From Gammaproteobacteria bacterium (GTDB lineage: Bacteria > Pseudomonadota > Gammaproteobacteria > SZUA-229), in the NCBI GenBank assembly GCA_024636785.1, contig JAGXGK010000041.1:1-57483 (forward strand): 57,483 bases of DNA, written 5' to 3'. Within the stretch, counting starts at the first letter, position 1; each line of letters begins with the position of its first letter. The position numbers were made by a program, and so were the translations under genes. Shown piece after piece: positions 10,963 through 16,056 of the stretch. A model generated the notes under the pieces. That model was not told the origin of the DNA. It saw only the letters and a program-made list of their open reading frames with translations, and did not search any database.

Positions 10963-11061
10963 GGTAAGGTGAGGTCCGTAACCTGTTATAGCAACTTACC
11001 GGTTCAGTACTCCGATGAGTGATTGGTCTTAGAGACCGTTAACAAGCGTGGATACTGAACC
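10963..11061 (+). ncRNA. Candidate IS110 bridge-RNA remnant
   Basis: Two consecutive stem-loops lie just upstream of an IS110-type transposase fragment. The first pairs GGTAAG (10963-10968) with CTTACC (10995-11000) and has an inner AGGT/ACCT stem. The second pairs GGTTCAGTA (11001-11009) with TACTGAACC (11053-11061) exactly and contains an inner GGTCT-TAG-AGACC hairpin (11025-11037). IS110-family elements are known to encode a structured bridge RNA with two guide loops in the non-coding end 5' of the recombinase. Position and architecture fit, but the assignment is inference. Confidence 0.4.
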
Positions 11062-11126
11062 GACTCGATTTTTATCTCGAACAGACGAATGAGCTTCGAA
11101 CTCGAATGTAGCAAGATGGAGGCATT

Positions 11127-11378
11127 ATGGCAAGTCTTAAAAAGAGCAAAACAATTATCAATGTTGGTGTCGATGTAGGGAAGCACGCGCTGGATATCTG
11201 CATCCATGAAAAACTGCTGTACTGGTATGAAGAAAATACACCGGAAGGAATCGCACTCATCCTGAAGTGATTGTCCCACTATCAGGTAGAACGCCTGGTC
11301 ATGGAGGCCACTGGCCGCTATGAGTTTAAACTGGCACAGGCGGCTTACAGTAAAGGCCTGCCCGTGATTTTCGGGTAA
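11127..11378 (+). pseudogene. IS110-family transposase fragment (truncated, with internal stop)
   Basis: The frame starts at an ATG with GGAGG upstream and reads MASLKKSKTIINVGVDVGK, typical of the DEDD recombinase N-terminus. After 48 codons a TGA interrupts it. The same frame then continues with VERLVMEATGRYE, the family's second acidic motif, to a TAA at 11376-11378. Only about 83 of an expected ~330 codons remain, so the element is dead. The 3' part is missing; 11379-11576 holds no further IS sequence that I can recognise. Confidence 0.85.
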
Positions 11379-11445
11379 CTTCAGGAGCTATATTGTTTTT
11401 GGACAATAATTAATTTCCAGATAATGCCCCTTCAGTACCATAGGG

Positions 11446-11464
11446 TGGGCACGGTTTGTGCCCA
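11446..11464. repeat. TGGGCAC hairpin repeat
   Basis: TGGGCAC (11446-11452) and GTGCCCA (11458-11464) pair perfectly around GGTTT. A similar GGGTGGGCACGG...GTGCCCA sequence occurs between genes in many proteobacteria, to my recollection. It marks repeat-rich DNA following the IS110 remnant. Confidence 0.45.
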
Positions 11465-11576
11465 GGCGGTTATTAATTAATTGGGTTGTATACGCGAGGG
11501 CAAAAAAATTACCCACGCTACATGGCTATGTTTGCTGTAACAATCGTGATCCTAATAGGAGGACTACGATAGTGAG

Positions 11577-12065
11577 TTAATTAAAATTAATAGTGATGCT
11601 GGGGGCTTCTGTATTTATTTCTGGAGGAGATTCACTGGCCTTACACTCGATCAGGGTGCCGCTCATTTGTGTATTCTGCTCCTTATCTGTAATTGTCGGG
11701 GTCGTATGTTGTAATTGCAGATCATCAAGTTTCATGAGTTGCCCCGATTTATCGATAAATCTGTATGTGGGTGAAAGTGTCATGATGTAGGTTAGATTGC
11801 TGTCATTTTCGATTCTTAACTTTGAAGTATCACCAGAGCTATCTGTGCTTAGTATGATGGCATCTGTAGTATTTATCGCTTCAGGTAGTGGGCGACTCAA
11901 TGTGGTCTTACCTTTAATAGATGCGTTGAGCGGAGGCGGTACAATATTGCAGGTTACTTTTGCGATGACAGTGGCGGCAGATGAAAAATCTATAAATAAC
12001 AGGTACGAAATGGGTGTTAACGCTAGTATAAATATTGTTAATACATGCATGGCCCTGCTTGACAT
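11577..12065 (-). CDS. Hypothetical exported protein
   Basis: No family recognised. The 162-residue protein starts at an ATG with a strong AAGGAGG 7-8 bases upstream, which supports real translation. Residues 1-30 form a signal peptide (basic start, hydrophobic core LTIFILALTPISYLLFI, cleavage likely after the SSAA region). The mature part is rich in Thr, Ser, Ile and Pro, with one Cys near the start of the mature chain and one near the end that could form a disulfide, as in small secreted or pilin-like beta proteins. It lies between the IS110 remnant and the cassette array, on the same strand as the cassettes. I found no attC at its ends. Confidence 0.6.
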   Translation of the reverse strand: MSSRAMHVLTIFILALTPISYLLFIDFSSAATVIAKVTCNIVPPPLNASIKGKTTLSRPLPEAINTTDAIILSTDSSGDTSKLRIENDSNLTYIMTLSPTYRFIDKSGQLMKLDDLQLQHTTPTITDKEQNTQMSGTLIECKASESPPEINTEAPSITINFN

Positions 12066-12331
12066 CTACAAACCTCCTTTTTCTAGTTGCATGTAGTCAT
12101 ACGATTAAAGTAAGTCAGACATAATGGCGAACTGATTGTTATTTTAGTTACTCATTTGCTCTCATTCAATATTTTCAAACAGGAGCCAGAAACTGTCTCG
12201 TCGTATGATCTTCCATTTAATTAAATTACATCGAATTTAGACGTTCTATCATACACACCTATGTCGCAAGATAAAGTCAGTATAAATATGGTGATTTAGA
12301 AAGAGGATGTATAGTGAGCCGGGAATGAGTG
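12066..12331. other. AT-rich spacer without a recognised gene
   Basis: This stretch lies upstream of the exported-protein gene and is AT-rich with no coding frame of note. It should contain the minus-strand promoter of that gene, but no convincing -35/-10 pair could be fixed. The 14-mer GAAACTGTCTCGTC (12186-12199) recurs with one change at 52095-52108; this may be chance or a small repeat. Confidence 0.4.
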
Positions 12332-12401
12332 CACGGGGTCAGGTCTTACATTTGACATGAAACAGATTCGTATGATGTGAATTGTAAGGCCTGACCCCGT
12401 G
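12332..12401. repeat. REP-like inverted repeat (GGGGTCAGGTCTTACA type)
   Basis: Nineteen-base arms at 12332-12350 and 12383-12401 are complementary at 18 positions around a 32-base AT-rich centre. The GGGGTCAGGTCTT core is, from general knowledge, frequent in gammaproteobacterial REP elements mobilised by REP-associated Y1 tyrosine transposases (RAYTs). No RAYT gene is in this window, so it would be moved in trans. Confidence 0.6.
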
Positions 12402-12414
12402 ATTTGCGTGATTT

Positions 12415-12496
12415 GCTACCAAAGTCGAAAGCTGAGGCAGGTTGTAAAGGGGGATTTAAAAGCGCTTTTGAATTTCATGCTAGCGCATGAAAAAAG
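12415..12496. repeat. 82-bp dispersed repeat, second copy
   Basis: Matches 9322-9403 over its full 82 bases with only about six substitutions and no indels, in the same orientation. It contains the palindromic core AAAAGCGCTTTT. It sits directly beside the REP-like inverted repeat at 12332-12401. Confidence 0.8.
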
Positions 12497-12542
12497 GTGA
12501 GATGCTCTGTAATTATTGATTGTTACTGGTAGTTTATTAAAG

Positions 12543-12573
12543 AAGTCAAAACGCAAGACTTGACCCTAAATTT
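12543..12573. repeat. Half REP-like element (AGGGTCAAGTCTTGCG type)
   Basis: On the minus strand this reads AGGGTCAAGTCTTGCG followed by TTTTGACTT, related to the GGGGTCAGGTCTT and GGGTCAGAGTAAAA elements nearby. No second arm is present, so it looks like a single unit. Confidence 0.45.
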
Positions 12574-12617
12574 CTTAGCGTAGCATTTAAAAATGTTGCA
12601 TGGAAAGGCCTTCCTCC

Positions 12618-12624
12618 GTTATTC
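12618..12624 (-). other. Possible attC outer box ending the small-membrane-protein cassette
   Basis: On the minus strand GAATAAC follows the stop codon of the small membrane protein by three bases. It matches five of seven positions of the CACTAAC expected from the box that opens the same cassette (12904-12910). The rest of the site is not convincing. Confidence 0.25.
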
Positions 12625-12627
12625 TTC

Positions 12628-12882
12628 TTAAGTTTTATCTTGATCTTCGTGTGAACTATTTGAATGCGTATTTTCTGAATCAGAAGATTTCCGTAGTTCA
12701 ATAACTTCACTGTTAATGCTCTCAAGTAATACGTTTGTTTCCTTATTTATTTTGATGAGCTCATCAATTCTAGGTTTAATTCCAAAAACAGCAAATGGTA
12801 AGAAAAACCATAAAACAGCCGCTAATAACATTATGAATAATATAATCATTCCTAATGTTCCTGAAAATAAATTTTGTTCCAT
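12628..12882 (-). CDS. Small membrane protein in a cassette-like unit
   Basis: No family recognised. The start at 12882 (MEQNLF) is preferred over the ATG at 12906 because AAAGGAG lies 7-8 bases before it; this gives 84 residues. A long hydrophobic stretch near residues 10-37 is one or two membrane segments. The C-terminal half is hydrophilic, helical and ends in a Ser/Asp/Glu/His-rich tail, probably cytoplasmic. The upstream border contains GTTAGTG, similar to the conserved attC core, so the gene may be an integron cassette. AT-rich codon use differs from the flanking housekeeping genes. Confidence 0.65.
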   Translation of the reverse strand: MEQNLFSGTLGMIILFIMLLAAVLWFFLPFAVFGIKPRIDELIKINKETNVLLESINSEVIELRKSSDSENTHSNSSHEDQDKT

Positions 12883-12903
12883 AATTTTCTCCTTTATTAA
12901 TAA

Positions 12904-12946
12904 CACTAACGCTCTAGCTAAGATGCTCGGCGCTTTATGCCGAGGA
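12904..12946 (-). other. Partial attC-like site (right half)
   Basis: Read on the minus strand, a CTCGGC...GCCGAG hairpin (12926-12944) is followed by CTTAGCTAGAGCGTTAGTG, close to the right half of canonical attC sites (CGGCTTA...AGCGTTAGGC). The left half expected after the DUF6164-like gene is not recognisable. A 64-bp REP-like palindrome lies exactly where it should be. I infer an attC split or replaced by that element. Confidence 0.45.
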
Positions 12947-12947
12947 T

Positions 12948-13011
12948 ATTTAGGGTCAGAGTAAAAACTAATGATCTGTACAGATCATTAGTTTTTACTC
13001 TGATCCCAAAT
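12948..13011. repeat. 64-bp near-perfect palindrome (GGGTCAGAGTAAAA type)
   Basis: Two 32-base arms meet without a loop at 12979/12980 and agree at 30 positions; the centre is GATCTGTACAGATC. The outer TTTAGGGTCAGAGTAAAA is, from general knowledge, a frequent gammaproteobacterial REP-type sequence. It lies between the DUF6164-like gene and the small membrane gene, inside a probable attC, and would form a strong hairpin in either transcript. Confidence 0.75.
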
Positions 13012-13029
13012 TCATTCGTTTGTTTATAC

Positions 13030-13371
13030 TCATGATAGTAAAAAAACCATTAGCAGAATGATAATTAATGTTGGGATATAGAAAGCCACTACATTTGGGT
13101 TTGATATTAGTTTTTGCAGCATGTTCTTATTTTTATTCTCAAGCTCACGTATTGCTGAATATTCTATATTTTTCTCATGATAGTACTCTTGTACAAGTTT
13201 GTTAGAGATTTGTATATCGCTGTTATTTTTTAACCAAATTGCTTCCATTGACAACCCCCAATTACCTGGCGGTGTTACGTAATATTGAATATCATTCTGA
13301 TCAAGTAGCTCACGAATGTCTGTATATTCATCATCAGACATACTTGATACTTGAATTAATCGTATAGCCAT
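13030..13371 (-). CDS. DUF6164-like membrane-anchored protein
   Basis: The 113-residue protein opens with a ferredoxin-like or DUF2007-like pattern: IQVSSMSDDEYTDIRELL, then IQYYVTPPGNWGLS and EAIWL. This combination is typical of proteins annotated DUF6164, whose role is unknown. A helical linker follows, and a single C-terminal membrane segment near 93-112 anchors it with the domain probably in the cytoplasm. It is bounded by an attC-type site upstream (13378-13482) and a damaged one downstream, so it appears to be an integron-type cassette, oriented like its neighbours. Homologues are more often found singly on chromosomes. Confidence 0.75.
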   Translation of the reverse strand: MAIRLIQVSSMSDDEYTDIRELLDQNDIQYYVTPPGNWGLSMEAIWLKNNSDIQISNKLVQEYYHEKNIEYSAIRELENKNKNMLQKLISNPNVVAFYIPTLIIILLMVFLLS

Positions 13372-13377
13372 TAGTAA

Positions 13378-13482
13378 GCCTAGCGCTTTGCTAAGCCGAC
13401 CGCCGTAGTGGTGCTTGATTTTGTGCTATACAGCACAAAACAAGTGCCGCGGAGGGGGGTCGGCTTGAGCTACTTGCTGAGC
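13378..13482 (-). other. attC recombination site 2 (cassette border)
   Basis: On the minus strand a 105-bp imperfect palindrome runs from GCTCAGC (overlapping the end of the preceding gene) to GCTAGGC, seven bases before the next start codon. These differ from the RYYYAAC and GTTRRRY consensus by one base each, and the changes are complementary. Inside, AAGCCGACC/GGTCGGCTT (13393-13401 and 13458-13466) is perfect, and an inner TTTTGTGCT/AGCACAAAA hairpin is extended by CTTG/CAAG with one extrahelical A. This matches the folded architecture of integron attC sites. Confidence 0.75.
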
Positions 13483-14183
13483 GCATTTAGTTTCCAGTTC
13501 GTTATTTGCTCATCCCATGAAGAATTAACAGCAGAAGCTATTGCTTCGTGATGTTCCTGGTGATGTGGTTGAAGTGCTAACATGAATAATACCCGCGGCG
13601 TAGCAAATGCTTGAACAGTGGAGCCTTGAGTCTCATCGTCAAGTACTTGCAGCATCCGTTGAATATAAGACTCTCTTTTTTCTCGAATGAAATGTTGATA
13701 AATAAGAAGTGACTTTCCAGATTCCCATAAAGACTTAATTTCACGCCAATACAAGAATTTTGATGAATCCTTACGTCCGTATGGTTTTGAATTGATTTCT
13801 ATTCCGTTATCAGGATCAAGAAATACAATATCAGATGAAACTGAGGCAGCTTGAAGATTTGTAAACCATTCTTGTCGATTTTTGGCAGAGTCAGGCACAA
13901 TCTCTGAAAAATACCTGCACCCACCAAGAATGCCGGCTGACTCAATTAGAGATACTTTTCTTTCACCATCAACAAGCCTTGCAAGCTCGTCATATAACGG
14001 TGGGTCATACTTATTCCATTTTGATGGTTCTGATAGATATTCAATGAATTTCCCATCAGTCTTATCATCATTTGGGGTTAGCATCCACGCCACAAGCTGC
14101 TGAAGATTGCTTGCTTTGTTTATGGTGCGTAATAGCCCGTATTTCATGTAATCGTTTATGTCACCAAAATATTGATTTTTCAT
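13470..14183 (-). CDS. Conserved protein of unknown function, cassette gene
   Basis: The 237-residue protein has the look of a conserved enzyme but I do not recognise a named family. Notable segments are the start MKNQYFGDINDYMKYGLLR, WMLTPNDDKTDGKF near 33-46, FLDPDNG near 121-127, GRKDSSKFLYW near 136-146, and YQHF near 162-165. FLDPDNG resembles the acidic FLDP loop of TcmP-type and other Rossmann methyltransferase-like proteins; that link is only a suggestion. There is no signal peptide or membrane segment. It is flanked on both sides by attC-type sites with consistent orientation, so it forms a complete cassette. Confidence 0.75.
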   Translation of the reverse strand: MKNQYFGDINDYMKYGLLRTINKASNLQQLVAWMLTPNDDKTDGKFIEYLSEPSKWNKYDPPLYDELARLVDGERKVSLIESAGILGGCRYFSEIVPDSAKNRQEWFTNLQAASVSSDIVFLDPDNGIEINSKPYGRKDSSKFLYWREIKSLWESGKSLLIYQHFIREKRESYIQRMLQVLDDETQGSTVQAFATPRVLFMLALQPHHQEHHEAIASAVNSSWDEQITNWKLNALSK

Positions 14184-14196
14184 GGTCTTCTTTTAT

Positions 14197-14282
14197 GCCC
14201 AACGATTAAGCTCAGCTGATACCAAAAACAGAACGACGATAGGAGATACGTTTTTGGTGTCAGCTGGAGTGCCTTGTTGTAC
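14197..14282 (-). other. attC recombination site 1 (cassette border)
   Basis: On the minus strand the 86-bp site begins with GTACAAC five bases after the nuclease-like gene and ends with GTTGGGC, a perfect GTTRRRY core. Seventeen-base arms (14213-14229 and 14250-14266) pair with one mismatch around a 20-base loop. The outer box GTACAAC is the exact complement of GTTGTAC at 15220-15226, the presumed start of the same cassette. This is what integron logic predicts, since a circular cassette joins its two ends into one attC. Confidence 0.8.
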
Positions 14283-14286
14283 GTTT

Positions 14287-15201
14287 TTATAGAATCTCAT
14301 GTATTCGTAAATAAATATTGCCTGTTTCAGAGGCTTTGCGACGTTTACGTAGCAATAATTGAACTAAGTCAATTCTGCCTTCTAAAACAGCCATCAAATC
14401 ACTGCCGTCCATAAGAATGACAAGACGTCTACCAGATGAGTGAACTTTTACAGCGTCTTCTGAGAAGCCATTAACTGATAGGAATAACCCAAGTGTATTC
14501 TCTAACTTACGGGATAGCTTCCCAGCCATTCCGTCCAAGTCTTTTGCCGCCACAGGTTCTTGTTGCCATTTAGCTTCTAGTAGATAATCCGTACCCTCAA
14601 AACTGAATGCGCCATCTATTTGTTCGCCAGTTATTTTAAAAGATGCTTTTGGATCGAGATCAAATAGGTCAAATAGACCTTTCAATACTTTCTCAAGGCT
14701 GTATCCACGTTGTTGCGGGTTATCAGAACTAACTAGTACATAAAATTCTGTTTTTAGTTTATCCAATTCATCTTGAACGGCATTAACTTGCATGAGTTTA
14801 TCGTGTGCTTGTTTACGACGCTCTTCAGATTCCTTTTGTTGTTGCTCTATATCTTGATGCCCTTTCAATTGAGCACGAAGGGCTGCGACTGCTGCTTTTG
14901 CTTCTTTTGCCTTTTTATTGCCATCTTCTAACTTTTGCAGATGCGAGAAGTCTGTAACATTACTTACCTCTGACATTAAACGAATGAGGTCACGCTGATA
15001 GACTTCTTCATTCATGGCCAAGTGGTCTATTACTGTAGCTACTATATTTCTTTTGTACTCTTCCCAATTTACACGCGAAAGAATTCCTGGGTCGGATATG
15101 CACTGAGATAGAAAACTGCGCAATTCTGATTTATACCAGTAAACGAGCGTTAAAGCTTCCTTTAGTGCCTGTGTTGCAGCGGGTGCTATTGTCTTCTTCA
15201 T
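14287..15201 (-). CDS. PD-(D/E)xK nuclease-like protein with N-terminal coiled coil
   Basis: The 304-residue protein has a helical N-terminus (1-85), a charged coiled coil (about 90-155) and a C-terminal restriction-endonuclease-like fold. Motifs fit an Mrr-type core: RGYSLE with Glu170 in the first helix, QIDG with Asp196, and LEAKW with Glu209 and Lys211, followed by hydrophobic strands LGLFLSVNGFS and RLVILMDG. All catalytic positions appear intact. Such proteins often act as modification-dependent restriction or antiphage nucleases, but the target is unknown. It is the first complete gene of the cassette array, bounded by GTTGTAC upstream and attC site 1 downstream. Confidence 0.75.
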   Translation of the reverse strand: MKKTIAPAATQALKEALTLVYWYKSELRSFLSQCISDPGILSRVNWEEYKRNIVATVIDHLAMNEEVYQRDLIRLMSEVSNVTDFSHLQKLEDGNKKAKEAKAAVAALRAQLKGHQDIEQQQKESEERRKQAHDKLMQVNAVQDELDKLKTEFYVLVSSDNPQQRGYSLEKVLKGLFDLFDLDPKASFKITGEQIDGAFSFEGTDYLLEAKWQQEPVAAKDLDGMAGKLSRKLENTLGLFLSVNGFSEDAVKVHSSGRRLVILMDGSDLMAVLEGRIDLVQLLLRKRRKASETGNIYLRIHEIL

Positions 15202-15219
15202 TATTTATATTCTTTTGAC

Positions 15220-15226
15220 GTACAAC
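15220..15226 (-). other. Presumed attC core at the start of the nuclease cassette
   Basis: Minus-strand GTTGTAC, 19-25 bases upstream of the nuclease-like start codon, is exactly complementary to the GTACAAC that opens attC site 1. The 15227-15325 region to its right has imperfect arms (GGTATATTAGATG against GGATATCTAAATG) and repeated TGTGCA and GCCTAAATATA words, but not a clean attC, so an upstream site may have decayed. Confidence 0.5.
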
Positions 15227-15335
15227 GGTATATTAGATGGAAAGCCTAAATATAGACATTATGTGCAGATGTACACATAAATGCCTAAATATATGAATTA
15301 ATGTGCACATTTAGATATCCCCGCTAATTGTTTTT

Positions 15336-15572
15336 TTAATGATTCTTTTTCTTAGCCCAGGTTTTTTCTTCTGGTTTCCATTTAGCGCCAAATGTTCAGG
15401 CTTGTTGTCTGAGTTCGGTTTCATCATAGTGTATTTTTACCAATGCTATTAGCATTGGCTTTTGCCGTTGTTTATCCAGGCGATATCTCATGCACACTAG
15501 TTGATTTCCATATTCATTCAAAAACCGTTTTGTACCCATTTCACCGGGTTGAAGTGTTTTATTAATATCCAT
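15336..15572 (-). pseudogene. Small conserved protein gene broken by an in-frame stop
   Basis: The frame reads MDINKTLQPGEMGTKRFL...LVCMRYRLDKQR for 58 codons to a TGA at 15396-15398. It then continues in frame with TFGAKWKPEEKTWAKKK to a TAA at 15336-15338. The two parts together match a short family, frequent in mobile and accessory DNA, with the pattern PGxxGTKxLxxEYGxxLVCVRYRYD...ELRxxVKxxGGKWxPExKxW. I recall the family but no name for it. The stop at the second module and the loss of the usual C-terminal end suggest decay rather than recoding. Confidence 0.6.
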
Positions 15573-16056
15573 ATAAACCCAATCTTGTTCTGATGATCAA
15601 ACTGCAAAAAAGTAGGCGTAGTCCCGACGGACTACCCATAAATTGTCACATAAATAATTATAGAATTGACCAACTCCGCACCCTCCTAATAACCCTGTGC
15701 TGTTTCTGATGAGTATATGTCTTTTACTTTATTGCCATGATTAATGCAAGGAGATAGTGATCTGTCGGCAAGGAGTTGCCAACCTGCATTCAAGCTAAGC
15801 TTTAAAGGTTTTCTCAGCGTTCTCTGCGGCCTCTGCGGTGAAAGCTTTAAGTTTTTAAGCCTTGGCACTAACTCCTTACTCACAATTAACCTACGCCCTT
15901 CTTTGCTTTACCGGCTTATTTAGCTAAAATGGCTGGCCTTGCCCGCGAGTCGCGCAGGTATCGGACCAACAGGGCGCCGACTACCGGTTTTCAGTTTTAT
16001 CAGAGCCTGATGCAGTCCGTTTTATTTAGGCTGTATGGGGTGATTTTGGATTAATT
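15573..16056. other. Spacer before gltB with a dispersed repeat
   Basis: No credible gene: the 65-codon minus-strand frame at 15686-15883 is made of repeat sequence. A small GTAGTCC/GGACTAC hairpin lies near 15618-15636. At 15799-15850 there is a copy of the CTCAGCGTTCTCTGCGGCCTC-type repeat that recurs near 42160. The gltB promoter must lie in about 15900-16040 but no -35/-10 pair stands out. Confidence 0.45.

Noticed and set aside
15227-15325. Complete attC upstream of the nuclease cassette
   Set aside because: Only the GTTGTAC core is convincing; the arms need gaps and the region is dominated by short AT-rich repeats, so no full site is annotated.
15686-15883. 65-codon minus-strand frame upstream of gltB
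   Set aside because: Its sequence consists of the dispersed CTCTGCGG-type repeat; no sign of protein selection.
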